Positions 7,901 to 17,336 of a stretch of DNA of 64,000 nucleotides are shown in pieces. Under the pieces are notes generated by a model that ran no database searches, had not been told where the DNA came from, and saw only the letters and a program-made list of their open reading frames with translations. The stretch is from Flavobacterium jejuense (GTDB lineage: Bacteria > Bacteroidota > Bacteroidia > Flavobacteriales > Flavobacteriaceae): NCBI RefSeq assembly GCF_006491595.2, contig NZ_VEVQ02000005.1, forward strand, positions 186,001-250,000. Direction: 5' to 3'. Position 1 is the stretch's first letter. Each line of letters starts with the position of its first letter. The position numbers and the translations under genes were made by a program.

Positions 7901-10575
7901 TGTTTATTTTCTACAAAACGCTCATTTGTCATTTCTGGTTGGTTTAAATATCCCTTTGCCAAACCTATCCCTGCAATACCAATTTCACCGGTTATACCTA
8001 TTGGCATTAATTCATAATTGGTATCCATTATGTATAAATTTACATTTGCTATTGGTTTACCAATCGGAATTATTTCATCACCTTTCTTAGTTTTATAAAA
8101 ACTTACTTCAATTGAGGCTTCTGTTGGTCCATAAAGATTTATAAGTGGTATGTTAAGTTTAGAGTAGTATCTTTTTACAGTTTCTTTAAGAAGTTCTTCA
8201 CCACTAGCAAATACATATCTTAAACTATTCATTTTATGAACATCTTTTATTTCAAATTCTAAAAAGATATTTAGCATTGTTGGTGAAAAGTGTATGTAAG
8301 TAACATTGTATTTACTAATATTTTCTAATACTTCTTGTGATGTATCACTAGAGGCAATTAAAAGTTTAGCTCCAAAACACAAAGGCATAAAAAATTCACC
8401 TATAGAGACATCGAACACAAAAGGTGTTTTTTGATAAATAACATCATTTTCATTAAAACCATATTCATTCCACAACCATTGCATTCTGTTAACTAATCCT
8501 ATATTCTTTATAAGAACTCCTTTAGGGTTACCCGTTGATCCAGAAGTATATAAAATAGTAAATATGTCCTCAGCAGCAATCTTTACATTTATATTTTCTT
8601 TAGAAAAAGAATTCAAATCTGGAAGTATTTTATTTATTGAGATAACCGAATAGTCTTCAGAAATAGTAAAAAAATCTTCTGTAATAACATGTTTTAATTG
8701 GGTATCTGTAATAATATATTGTCTCCTTTCTTCTGGATATAATGGATCAATAGGAATATAGACAGCGCCCAACTTTATTAAACTAATCATTGCAATAACT
8801 CTATGGACGCCTATATCCATACTTATACCAATATGATCACCTTTACTTACATTATGTTTTTCACTTAAATAATGTGCAAATTGATTTGCCAATGCATTCA
8901 TTTGCTTAAATGTCATAGTTCCTTCATCTGAAAGTAAGCAAAGTTTATTTGGATTTTTCTCTACTTGTTCTTCTATGAGTTCTTTAATACTTTTATCAAG
9001 ATTATACTTTTGATAAGTATTGTTAAAAATATCAATAATTTGATGTTTTTCTTTTTTTGCTAAATATTCTATTTCTGAAATTTTACGCTCTGTATTTTCA
9101 AAAATATTCATGATTAAATTCTTAATATGACCAGCCATTCGTATCATTTTATTTTTCTCAAATAAGCTGGTACTATAATTAATAATCACATTTAAACATC
9201 CATTATTTAGTTTATTGAATGAGAAACTTAAATCAAATTTATTAACTCCTATGTCGTTACTTTTTATTTCATCTGAATATTCTTCATTGAATTTTTCATT
9301 GGTTTTATTAGTTTCCGAAAAACCATCAAGTGATACCATAACATCAAATAATGGATTCCTACTCATATCTCTATCCAATTTTAATTCGTCAACTAACAAA
9401 TCATAAGGATAAAACTGATGATCGTAACCTTCTAACATTACCTCACTAACTTTTGATAACAATTCGTTAAAACTATCCGATTCTTTTACTGTTGAACGAA
9501 GTACTATAGTATTACTATAAAATCCTACTTGATTTTCTAGTTCTTGATGATCTCTTCCGCTTACTGGAGTTCCTACGATAATGTCCTCTTGACCAGTATA
9601 TCTATGAAGTAGAATCTTTACTAGTGTGACCATAACCATAAAAAGAGTTGATCCTTTTTCATTACCCAAAGCCATAAGTGCTTCAACAGTTTTTGAATCT
9701 ATCTCAAAAGAAAGCTCTGCTCCTGATTGATTTTTAGATTTTTCACGTTTATGATCTAAAGGCAGCTTTAATAAAGGAATTTCTCCAGAGAATCTTTTTA
9801 ACCAATAATCGCGTGAGACATTCATATTTCCCATTCTTAATTGTTCATGTTGCCAAAATGAATAATCTTTATACTGAATACGTAAATCAGGAAGATCTAA
9901 AGCTTTGCCCGTTTCATAATGTTCATATAAAGCTAAAAAATCATTAGAAAGAACATTCATGGACCAAGCATCTGTAACAATGTGATGAAGTATAAAAACA
10001 AAGACATAACTACCATCATTACATTCAATTAATGTTGCTCGAATTGGTGATTTAGTTAAATCTAATGGACAAATTGATTCACTTGCTACAATTGCATCAA
10101 TTTCATTATCTTCTACTTTTAGACTAGTTACCTCAAATTCGAATTCATCTAGTTTATGTACTAATTGACGTGGTTCACCATCAATCATATGTATAGTAGT
10201 GTGTAATATCTCATGTCTGGATAGAAGTCCTATTAATGCCTTTTTGAATGATAATAGATTTAAAGACTTAAATGAATGAATCATAGGTACATTGTAAACT
10301 CCTTTTTCATCAGTAAGTTGGTCAATAATCCAAAGTCTTCTTTGAGCATGTGATAAACTATAATGTTCTTGTTCCTCTACTTTTGTTATTTCATTTTTTA
10401 AAACATTTATACCTTTAAAAAAGTCTAATATATCCTCTTTTTTTTCTTTTATTTCTTTAATAATTTCTTCAGTTAAGTCGTTTTCTGAAGCCTTTATTTT
10501 TAAATTACCATCAATAACATTGATACTAACGTTTTTTGTTTTTCTTAAGTCAGAAATATATCTATCTATTTTCAT
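4921..10575 (-). CDS. Terminal NRPS: docking-C-A{A}-PCP-TE, with a second A domain nested in the first
   Basis: An 1884-residue synthetase. In order: TubC-like docking domain (1-52); C domain (70-505) with HHIVTDA at 197-203; A1 core (520-970) including LYTSGSTGNPKG, LYGPTEAS and YKTGDIGRW; a whole second A domain (about 1003-1493) with its own TSGSTGKPKG, YGPTETT, YKTGDLGKW, IPHYMVP and NGKI; then the missing A9-A10 end of A1 (LPLYMVPTHF 1515-1524, GKVDRK); PCP with FFEIGGNSIK (Ser1593); TE with GYSMG (Ser1722), Asp1748 and His1846. By hand-read code A1 is Ser-like (D V G H F S L I E) and A2 resembles Lys codes (D T E S I G T I C). The only TE of the window makes this the release module. The ATG overlaps the stop of the upstream synthetase (ATGA), coupling their translation. 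Confidence 0.95.
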   Translation of the reverse strand: MKIDRYISDLRKTKNVSINVIDGNLKIKASENDLTEEIIKEIKEKKEDILDFFKGINVLKNEITKVEEQEHYSLSHAQRRLWIIDQLTDEKGVYNVPMIHSFKSLNLLSFKKALIGLLSRHEILHTTIHMIDGEPRQLVHKLDEFEFEVTSLKVEDNEIDAIVASESICPLDLTKSPIRATLIECNDGSYVFVFILHHIVTDAWSMNVLSNDFLALYEHYETGKALDLPDLRIQYKDYSFWQHEQLRMGNMNVSRDYWLKRFSGEIPLLKLPLDHKREKSKNQSGAELSFEIDSKTVEALMALGNEKGSTLFMVMVTLVKILLHRYTGQEDIIVGTPVSGRDHQELENQVGFYSNTIVLRSTVKESDSFNELLSKVSEVMLEGYDHQFYPYDLLVDELKLDRDMSRNPLFDVMVSLDGFSETNKTNEKFNEEYSDEIKSNDIGVNKFDLSFSFNKLNNGCLNVIINYSTSLFEKNKMIRMAGHIKNLIMNIFENTERKISEIEYLAKKEKHQIIDIFNNTYQKYNLDKSIKELIEEQVEKNPNKLCLLSDEGTMTFKQMNALANQFAHYLSEKHNVSKGDHIGISMDIGVHRVIAMISLIKLGAVYIPIDPLYPEERRQYIITDTQLKHVITEDFFTISEDYSVISINKILPDLNSFSKENINVKIAAEDIFTILYTSGSTGNPKGVLIKNIGLVNRMQWLWNEYGFNENDVIYQKTPFVFDVSIGEFFMPLCFGAKLLIASSDTSQEVLENISKYNVTYIHFSPTMLNIFLEFEIKDVHKMNSLRYVFASGEELLKETVKRYYSKLNIPLINLYGPTEASIEVSFYKTKKGDEIIPIGKPIANVNLYIMDTNYELMPIGITGEIGIAGIGLAKGYLNQPEMTNERFVENKHSSKKNQKIYKTGDIGRWNEKGEIEFLGRKDNQIRIGGSRIEPGEIESKILEHPDVQEVAVVVNEDSFKNNHLIAYYVKRASKTEIIQESISKKQTEIKKIKQSETKVGLGHNVNYRINELFEKVVDTNPDNIALFFEGKEMSYKELNNSANQLANLLRDKHNLRNGDSVGVIMEKSEKMIISILAVLKTGAAYVPVDEDYPDARIKYILDDSEIKSVILDKKNEDKEIFKNISKIVYDEIENNLNTHLQTNNLESGSVDDLCYICYTSGSTGKPKGVMVEHQSVSDYILTFIDYFNLSENDIVIQQSSISFDTAVEEIFPTLCSGGKLVILPNGGRDIDAIITAINDDNATVLSTTPLVINELNLRFNDLNRLPRVLISGGDELRASYINKIVNSMIVYNTYGPTETTICASFAKIDTNTKCNIIGTPIANHSIYLLDDSMESLPSGEIGEIYIAGPGLARGYINKKEETDKHFVPNPIDGGLFYKTGDLGKWNEDGLLEFCGRKDNQVKIRGYRVEPAEVDQIINQYEGIANCFTMSKADLEGNKHLVSYYIATKSLDSEELRTFLNDQIPHYMVPDYFVRVDDFPRTINGKINTDKLPVPYALTLDVKLGLELKDFLKKKLPLYMVPTHFRNLDKLPVTATGKVDRKMLESKDLLFNEKQIIVAPKNKVEKKILEIWEKCLSYPVISTDINFFEIGGNSIKATQILASIFKELKCNIVLKDIFNNPTIIELSQLILNQNNDKELIVKLNKIDSNLSNLYFIPPIIGSSTIFRDLAIKLDTYYNIYGLQYKGFDYDVPFDKSIQEMANTFVKEIKKINEDKAVSILGYSMGVTIAFEVTKILESEGYDVNLIFVDRGINEESNEYNIDIESVNEILEMELKFWLKEIKEVDSDRIKKLTFNSLQVLNNYKVEGKVKSKIITIEASKSLERTEMKHWKEFTSGDFKHFYIDADHYGILNPENLSRLSKLIISGFTKYHFDENQYNEADFLFS
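6088..7665 (-). other. Complete adenylation domain inserted between motifs A8 and A9 of another adenylation domain
   Basis: Residues about 971-1496 of the terminal synthetase. The host A domain reads normally through A8 (LGRKDNQIRIGGSRIE) and the strand HLIAYYVK. A lysine-rich linker follows, then a full A domain with A3 to A10. Only after that does the host resume with LELKDFLKKKLPLYMVP (A9) and GKVDRK (A10) leading into a single PCP. The A8-A9 junction is a known site where methyltransferase or other auxiliary domains interrupt A domains; here the insert is itself an A domain. Boundaries are approximate. Confidence 0.85.
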
Positions 10576-13500
10576 ATTGTTATTTCAATAATTTTATTTT
10601 GATTTTTATTACTAATTTCAATTTGCTTTATGGTAATTATATAATCTGATAAACTCTCAATCTTATCCATATCAAAAATTTTCCTTACCGTTAATTCAAT
10701 TTCCAATTCTTTTGCAATTTTGTTTACCAAAACCATTGCCTTTAGTGAGTGTCCTCCTAATTCGAAAAAACTTCTATCTACACTAATTACTTCTTTGTCT
10801 AATTTCAATACTTCTGACCAAATTGCTACCAATTTTTCTTCTATAGCATTCGATGGTGCTTTATAGTTATTCCCTCTTTTTATCTCAGGTTCTGGCAGGT
10901 CTTTTCTTGATAATTTGCCACTTGATGTTAATGGAAACTCTTTCAAATAAACATAATAAGACGGAACCATATACTCTGGAAGTTTATCTAATAAATGTTG
11001 CTTAAGTTCCGTCTGATCTATTTCTTTATCTGACTGATAATAAGCTACTAAATATTTATCTCCTTCTTTTTCTTTTACTACTACTGCACTTTGTTCTACT
11101 TCTTGAACCTTATTTAATTGACTTTCTATATCTCCTAACTCTATTCGAAAACCTCTAATCTTTACTTGATTGTCTATGCGGCCTAAGTATTCAATATTAC
11201 CATCTTGTTGCCATCGTACTAAATCTCCTGTTTTGTATATTCTCTCTTCTGGTAAACCCGTTACATGAATGAATTTCGCTGCAGTAAGCTCCGAATTATG
11301 TAAATATCCTCTTGCAAGTGCCTTTCCTCCTATGCATAACTCTCCTGGAACTCCTATAGGTTGTAAATTGTTCCCTTGATCCAAAACATATAAATGTATG
11401 TTGTCTAATGGTTTGCCTATAGGAACTTTTTCTGCTTCTTTTAGATTACTTGTGGAATATCCACTACTGTAAATAGTTGCTTCTGTTGGTCCATAAATAT
11501 TTTCTAAAGTTATTGTCGTTTTTAATGCTTTAAATCGGTTTACCAAGTCTATTGACAAGGGTTCTCCTGCTAGAAATAAATACTTTAGACTTCTTATTTT
11601 ATCGATTCCTTCTTTTTCGATTGTCTCGATAAAAAAGGAAAACATTGACGGTACAAAACTGACATGTGTTACTTTATTCTGCTCGATACATGACAAAATT
11701 TTATTTGGGTCTTTTTCTGATCCTGATGGTAACAAGGTCAAAGAACCACCAGCATGAAACCATCCAAAAAGTTCTGCTACTGAAACATCAAAAGAATAAG
11801 TAGTCTTTAATAAATAACTGTCTGTTGCCGTTAATGGATAACGATTATCCATGCTTTGAACGATATTCAGTAATGAACCATGTTCTATCATTACTCCTTT
11901 TGGAGTTCCTGTGGATCCTGAAGTGTAAATTACATATGCCAAATCATTAGGGTTTACTTTTGCTTGTAAACCTGAGCTTTGACGACCAATGAGACTTGGT
12001 AAAACTTGGTTTAAATCAATAATCTCAACTGATAAAGACTCTAGTGAATCGAGATGTTCTGCTCTTGTGATCAATTTACTTATTTTCGAATCTTTTATAA
12101 TTGTTTCGATTCTATCTTTGGGTAAAGTAACATCTATTGGCAAATAAGCTCCTCCTGATTTTAAAATACCAAATAAAGTAGGAATTAAATAGGCTTCTCT
12201 TTCCAACATAACTCCTATAACTTCTCCAACTTCAACTCCCTTATCTTTTAATAAGTAATCACTAAAATTATTGATCTTATGACTGAGTTCTGAATAGCTC
12301 ATCTCACTATCTGAACACCTCAAGGCTATGTTTTCTGGTGTTTGAATTACTTGAGATTCAAATAACGATATGATATTTGAATAAGCTGGATAAGCTCTAA
12401 AACTTGAATTAAAATCATCTATAAGCTCTATTTCTTCTTTCTTGGAAAGTACTCCAATCTCATTTATTTTAATATTTATATCTTCTGTAACTGCTAAAAC
12501 TATCTTCTTGAAATAGTTTATAAATCTTTCAATTGTTTCTTTTTTGAACAATTCTGTTGAATACTCAAACGTTAAAAAAAGTTGTTCGCTATCCTCAACC
12601 ACTGTAAGGCTAATGTCAAATTTTGAATCAGTGTGACCATTATTGTAAGAAGTTAGTTTAAGCCCAGGCATTGATAACTCTGGCTCTTCAAAATTTTGAT
12701 ATGAAAAAAGAGTATCAAAAAGAGGGTTTCTACTAGTATTTCTTTCTATTTTTAAATCATCTAGTAAAGATTCATATTGGTAAGATTGATTTTCAAAACA
12801 TCCTAAAGTAACCGATTTTACATTTTCTAAAAATTCAATAAAACTTAATTCTCCTTTTGGATAATTTCGTAAGGGTAAAGTATTAACAAACATTCCTATT
12901 AACTCTTCCAAATCAACATGTTGTCTACCAGCAATAGGTGTTCCTATTGTTATGTCATCTTGATTACTTATCTTATTAAGTAAAACATAATATATAGATA
13001 AAATAGTCATGAACATTGTACTTCGAGCACGTTCATTGATTAATTTTAATTGTTTTGTTTCGTTTTGACTCAACTCAAGCTTAAGAATATTTCCTTCATA
13101 ATTTTTAGCAATTGGCCTTTTAAAATCTGTTGGTAATTCAATTACAGTAGGAACTTCTTCAAAAAGATTCAACCAAAACTGTTTTTGTTTTACTATTTCC
13201 TTTTGTTGCTCTTCACTTTGTTGCCATTCAGCATAATCATTAAACTGTAAATGTAAATTAGGTAAGGTCTCATTACTATATAATGTCATAAAAGCTTTCA
13301 TCAAAATACCATTTGATACTCCGTCAGTTATGATATGATGCATATCCAAAATCAATATATGCTCATTATCAGACAATTCTATTAGACCAACTCGGATTAA
13401 CAAATCTTTGCCTAAATCAAATGGACGTATAAAGTCTTTTACTATTTTTTGAACATCCTTTTCTGATGCATTAAAATATTCTAATTCGAAATTTGTCTCG

Positions 13501-13925
13501 GTTAGAATCTGTTGAACTGGCTCTTCATTTACAATTATAAATTTAGTCCGTAAAATCTTATAGTGTGAAATTAATTGTTTGAAAACATTATTTAAATGAT
13601 TTTTATCTAATTTCCCTTCTAACTTAACAGTTTGTGGCATGTTATATGCTAATGAATCTTTATCAAATTCATACAGAAAGTACAAACGTCTTTGAGCAGA
13701 TGATAATACATAATAATCTTTATCATCAGCTATTTCTATTTCTTTAAAATTAGATTTTTCTCTTGTGATATTTATAATATATGAAGTAAGCTCTTCTTTA
13801 TTTTCTCTTACCTCATTTAAAATCCAATCATCCTTAAAATTAATAGGAATGGTCAATTCTAATTTTTGATTAACAACCTTAATTTTAATATCATGTTGTT
13901 TTAATTTATAAATTAATTTATCCAT
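10572..13925 (-). CDS. NRPS module: docking-C-A-PCP
   Basis: A one-module synthetase of 1117 residues. A TubC-like beta-hairpin docking domain (1-50) is followed by a C domain with HHIITDG (about 196), an A domain with VIYTSGSTGTPKG, IYGPTEAT and YKTGDLVRW, and a PCP with FFELGGHSLKAM (Ser about 1058). The code read by hand is D V A S F A I I Y, which I cannot assign. The C-terminal tail ends KIIEITI, a short acidic/hydrophobic strand that could dock on the docking domain of the next protein. From residue 490 to 1075 the sequence is identical to the last A-PCP of 30299..37456, while the C domain here instead resembles that of 13927..17253. It starts 1 base after the upstream stop and overlaps the downstream start by 4 bases. 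Confidence 0.95.
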   Translation of the reverse strand: MDKLIYKLKQHDIKIKVVNQKLELTIPINFKDDWILNEVRENKEELTSYIINITREKSNFKEIEIADDKDYYVLSSAQRRLYFLYEFDKDSLAYNMPQTVKLEGKLDKNHLNNVFKQLISHYKILRTKFIIVNEEPVQQILTETNFELEYFNASEKDVQKIVKDFIRPFDLGKDLLIRVGLIELSDNEHILILDMHHIITDGVSNGILMKAFMTLYSNETLPNLHLQFNDYAEWQQSEEQQKEIVKQKQFWLNLFEEVPTVIELPTDFKRPIAKNYEGNILKLELSQNETKQLKLINERARSTMFMTILSIYYVLLNKISNQDDITIGTPIAGRQHVDLEELIGMFVNTLPLRNYPKGELSFIEFLENVKSVTLGCFENQSYQYESLLDDLKIERNTSRNPLFDTLFSYQNFEEPELSMPGLKLTSYNNGHTDSKFDISLTVVEDSEQLFLTFEYSTELFKKETIERFINYFKKIVLAVTEDINIKINEIGVLSKKEEIELIDDFNSSFRAYPAYSNIISLFESQVIQTPENIALRCSDSEMSYSELSHKINNFSDYLLKDKGVEVGEVIGVMLEREAYLIPTLFGILKSGGAYLPIDVTLPKDRIETIIKDSKISKLITRAEHLDSLESLSVEIIDLNQVLPSLIGRQSSGLQAKVNPNDLAYVIYTSGSTGTPKGVMIEHGSLLNIVQSMDNRYPLTATDSYLLKTTYSFDVSVAELFGWFHAGGSLTLLPSGSEKDPNKILSCIEQNKVTHVSFVPSMFSFFIETIEKEGIDKIRSLKYLFLAGEPLSIDLVNRFKALKTTITLENIYGPTEATIYSSGYSTSNLKEAEKVPIGKPLDNIHLYVLDQGNNLQPIGVPGELCIGGKALARGYLHNSELTAAKFIHVTGLPEERIYKTGDLVRWQQDGNIEYLGRIDNQVKIRGFRIELGDIESQLNKVQEVEQSAVVVKEKEGDKYLVAYYQSDKEIDQTELKQHLLDKLPEYMVPSYYVYLKEFPLTSSGKLSRKDLPEPEIKRGNNYKAPSNAIEEKLVAIWSEVLKLDKEVISVDRSFFELGGHSLKAMVLVNKIAKELEIELTVRKIFDMDKIESLSDYIITIKQIEISNKNQNKIIEITI
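10699..12458. repeat. Identical A-PCP block, copy 1 (1760 bp)
   Basis: This block matches 30435..32194 in the same orientation at a constant offset of 19736 bases. I read both edges base by base and spot-checked inside; the translations are identical throughout. It begins in the C-A linker (codon for IGVLSKKEE) and ends in the PCP about 15-20 residues after the phosphopantetheine serine (VNKIAKELE). Outside these points the flanks differ. No inverted repeats or transposase lie at the edges, so it looks like gene conversion or a recent module exchange rather than a mobile element. Confidence 0.9.
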
Positions 13926-13926
13926 A

Positions 13927-16900
13927 CTATATAATTACTTTATTTGTTTTAGCAGATTCTTCATGTTTATTTTCATCATTGATACATAAATGGACTTCTA
14001 TAATTTTTGCCATTGATTGAATCGTAGAATTGTTAAAAATTTCTCGTAAAGAAATTTTAATATTAAATAATCGTTCCAATTTATTAATTAGAAAAACTGC
14101 CTTTAAAGAGTTTCCTCCTAATTCAAAGAAACTAATGTTAGCACTTATGTTATTATATTCGAGATTCAAAATTTCAGACCATATTTGCATCAATTTTTCT
14201 TCTGTTTCATTATTAGATTTTACATAGACATCTTTTCTACTACTATCAAAATTTGGAAGTTCCTTAGTATCTAATTTTCCATTTTTTGTTACTGGCAGTT
14301 TAGTTAAATGAACATAGTATGTAGGTATCATATATTCTGGTAAAGTCTGAATTAAATGTTCTCTTAAAACAATTTCTTTAATAGGTTTTTCAGATGTATA
14401 ATAAGCAACTAAACATTTATTTCCATTTATTTCCTTATCAATCACTATCGATTCTTTTACCTCAGAATAAAGAATCAGTTGTGATTCTATTTCTCCTAAC
14501 TCAACTCTATAACCTCTTATTTTTAACTGTTTATCCATTCTACCTAAAAATGCAATACTACCGTCAGGTAACCATTTTGCTAAATCTCCAGTTCGATACA
14601 TTCTTGTACCATCAATGTGAACATTCTCAAAAAATTTATCATTAGTCAATAAATCATTATTTAGATAACCTCTGGCTAAACCTTTTCCAGAAACGCATAA
14701 TTCACCTGGAACAGATGACGGACATAATACACCGTTTTTATTTATAATAAAGACCTCACGATTTGCTATTGGTTTACCTATATAAGAGACTTGAGATAAT
14801 TTTTCAATTTTATTATAGGTAATACATACTGTCGACTCTGAAGGACCATATGTATTGTAAATTGGCAACTTGCCTATAAAATTATTAACATGATTGGGTA
14901 ATAATAAATCACCACCACTAATGATAACTTTAAGACTTACCAAGCTTTCAGTATGTTTATTAAGTTCATTTAAAACTAATGGTGTTGTACTTAATACAGT
15001 TGCTTTATATTGTGTTATAGTTTTTATCATATAATCAATATCACGTCCTCCCGATGGAAGAATTACTATTGATGCTCCCGATATTAAAGCAGGAAATATT
15101 TCTTCTATTGCTGTATCAAAGGATAATGATGATTGTTGTATAATAACATCTTCATTTGAAATTGAAAAATGATTTTTAAAAGTCATGCAATAATCAAAAA
15201 GTGAAGAGTGTTCAATTATTATTCCTTTTGGAACACCAGTACTTCCTGAAGTATAAATTACATATGCTGCATCATTAGCATTAATATCTATGCTTGGATT
15301 TTTATCATTTTTTTTATTTGATTTTAACTCAGTATTATTAATTTCAACACAATCAATTTTTGAGTTAATAGTAATCATTTCGTTTGATAAGTTACTAACA
15401 ATCAATTTTAATTGAGATTCTTCAATAATTGTATTTATTCGTTCGGAAGGATATTCAGAATCAAGATAAACATATGTTGCTCCAGATTTTAAAACAGCCA
15501 ATAATGCAATTATCATTTTACAGGATCTATCTGTATAGATACCAATAACGTCATTTATTTTAACTCCTTTTGAATGAATTAGATAATTAGAAAGTTGGTT
15601 AACCTCTACATTGAGTTGATCGTATGTTAAAGATTGATTCTTACAAAATAGAGCTTTTTTAGAACCATTTTGTATTACTTGTTCTTCCAATAAATTAATA
15701 ATCGTTTTATCATTAGGATAAATTACTTTAGTATTATTAAAATCAAATAATAATTGATGTTTTTCATCTTCAGATAGTACATCTATATCACCTATTTTAA
15801 CATCTCTATTTTCTATTACAGCATCAACTATCTTATTGAAATAACCTATTATGCTTTCTATTTTTTCCTTTTTAAATAATTCTGTAGAATATTCAATACC
15901 TAAAAAAAGTTTTTCGTTATGCTCAATAACATTTAGACTAATATCAAACTTAGAATCTATATGTCCACTATTGTAAGGTGATAGTGTTAGACCAGGTATT
16001 GAAAGTTCAGGTTCTTCAAAATTCTGATAAGAGAAAAAAACATCAAATAAAGGATTTCGACTTGTATCTCTTTCAATATTTAATTCATCTAATAAAGATT
16101 CATAAGGATAAATTTGATTTTCAAAACATTCTAAGGTAACTGACTTTACTGTTTCTAAAAACATATTAAAACTCAAATCTACCTTCGGATAATTTCTCAA
16201 GGGCAATGTGTTAACAAACATTCCTATTAAATCTTCTAAATCAAAATGTTTTCTTCCTGCTACAGCTGTACCAATTATTATATCCTCTTGATTTGTAATT
16301 TTATTAAGAAGTATATAATAAATCGATAAAATAGTCATGAACATTGTACTATTAGTACGTTCGCTAATTAATTTTAATTGATTTGATTTCTCCTTTGATA
16401 ATTCAAAACCGATGCTAGTTCCCTCATAGTTTTTACTCTTTGGTCTTTTAAAATCTATTGGTAAATTAATAACTGAAGTCTCTTTATTAAACTGATTTAG
16501 CCAAAAATCTTTCTGTTTTAAAATCTGTTCTTGTTGTTCATCACTTTGCTGCCATTCTGCATAATCCTTAAACTGTATTCTTAAATCAGGCAAAGAATCA
16601 TGATTATATAAACTCATAAATGCTTTTATCAAAATGCCGTTTGATACTCCATCAGTAATGATATGATGCATATCTAAAATTAAAAGATGCTCTTTATTTG
16701 ATAAATGAATTAAACCCACACGAAGCAACGGATCTTTGTTTAAATTAAATGGACGAATAAACTTTTGAATTATTTGTGAAATTTCCGTTTCAGTTGCATT
16801 AAAATATTCTATTTCAAAATCTATACTATCTAATACTTGCTGTACTGGTTCATCATTAACGATTATAAAATTTGTTCTTAAAATTTCATATCTTGTAATA

Positions 16901-17253
16901 AGATTCTTAAAAACATTATTTAATCGATTTTTATCTAAAACTCCTTTCAATTTAGCAGTCTGAGGCATGTTATATGCTAATGATAATTTATCAAATTCAT
17001 ACAAAAAATACAAACGCTTTTGAGCAGAAGACAAAACATAATAATCCTTGATTTGAGTTGGTTCAATTGTTTTAAAATTAGTATTAAGTTGAATTCTATT
17101 GTTTATGAAAGCAATAAGATTTTCTTTATTCTTTTTAACCTCTTCCAAAATATCTTTAGCATCAATTCCTTTTGGAATATTTAGTTTAAGATTACCGTTA
17201 TCAAGATTCACTTTTATGTTTTTCTTGTACAGTTCTAATAATAATCTTTCCAT
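13927..17253 (-). CDS. NRPS module: docking-C-A(Lys-like)-PCP
   Basis: A one-module synthetase of 1108 residues: TubC-like docking domain (1-50, DGGNLKLNIP-type hairpin), C domain with HHIITDG (about 196), A domain with VIYTSGSTGVPKG, TYGPSEST and YRTGDLAKW, and PCP with FFELGGNSLKA (Ser about 1047). The hand-read code D T E S I G T V C is close to lysine codes such as the bacitracin Lys domain (DAESIGSVCK), so a basic residue is predicted. It is nearly the same code as the nested A domain of the terminal synthetase. The tail ends TNKVII. The docking domain is very similar to that of the free-standing C protein 20983..22587. The gene follows the glycogen synthase-like gene by 83 bases and precedes the next module by one base. 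Confidence 0.95.
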   Translation of the reverse strand: MERLLLELYKKNIKVNLDNGNLKLNIPKGIDAKDILEEVKKNKENLIAFINNRIQLNTNFKTIEPTQIKDYYVLSSAQKRLYFLYEFDKLSLAYNMPQTAKLKGVLDKNRLNNVFKNLITRYEILRTNFIIVNDEPVQQVLDSIDFEIEYFNATETEISQIIQKFIRPFNLNKDPLLRVGLIHLSNKEHLLILDMHHIITDGVSNGILIKAFMSLYNHDSLPDLRIQFKDYAEWQQSDEQQEQILKQKDFWLNQFNKETSVINLPIDFKRPKSKNYEGTSIGFELSKEKSNQLKLISERTNSTMFMTILSIYYILLNKITNQEDIIIGTAVAGRKHFDLEDLIGMFVNTLPLRNYPKVDLSFNMFLETVKSVTLECFENQIYPYESLLDELNIERDTSRNPLFDVFFSYQNFEEPELSIPGLTLSPYNSGHIDSKFDISLNVIEHNEKLFLGIEYSTELFKKEKIESIIGYFNKIVDAVIENRDVKIGDIDVLSEDEKHQLLFDFNNTKVIYPNDKTIINLLEEQVIQNGSKKALFCKNQSLTYDQLNVEVNQLSNYLIHSKGVKINDVIGIYTDRSCKMIIALLAVLKSGATYVYLDSEYPSERINTIIEESQLKLIVSNLSNEMITINSKIDCVEINNTELKSNKKNDKNPSIDINANDAAYVIYTSGSTGVPKGIIIEHSSLFDYCMTFKNHFSISNEDVIIQQSSLSFDTAIEEIFPALISGASIVILPSGGRDIDYMIKTITQYKATVLSTTPLVLNELNKHTESLVSLKVIISGGDLLLPNHVNNFIGKLPIYNTYGPSESTVCITYNKIEKLSQVSYIGKPIANREVFIINKNGVLCPSSVPGELCVSGKGLARGYLNNDLLTNDKFFENVHIDGTRMYRTGDLAKWLPDGSIAFLGRMDKQLKIRGYRVELGEIESQLILYSEVKESIVIDKEINGNKCLVAYYTSEKPIKEIVLREHLIQTLPEYMIPTYYVHLTKLPVTKNGKLDTKELPNFDSSRKDVYVKSNNETEEKLMQIWSEILNLEYNNISANISFFELGGNSLKAVFLINKLERLFNIKISLREIFNNSTIQSMAKIIEVHLCINDENKHEESAKTNKVII

Positions 17254-17336
17254 AATTTATTTTTTATAGCCCACTTATGTTAATTAAAATTGTCTAGAAA
17301 TAAAAAAACATGAAAAATAAAAAACTGATTTAAGTT

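Noticed and set aside
10699..12458. Possibility that the 1760-bp repeat is an insertion sequence or transposon
   Set aside because: It encodes only A-PCP, has no transposase, terminal inverted repeats or target duplications, and is in frame in both hosts.
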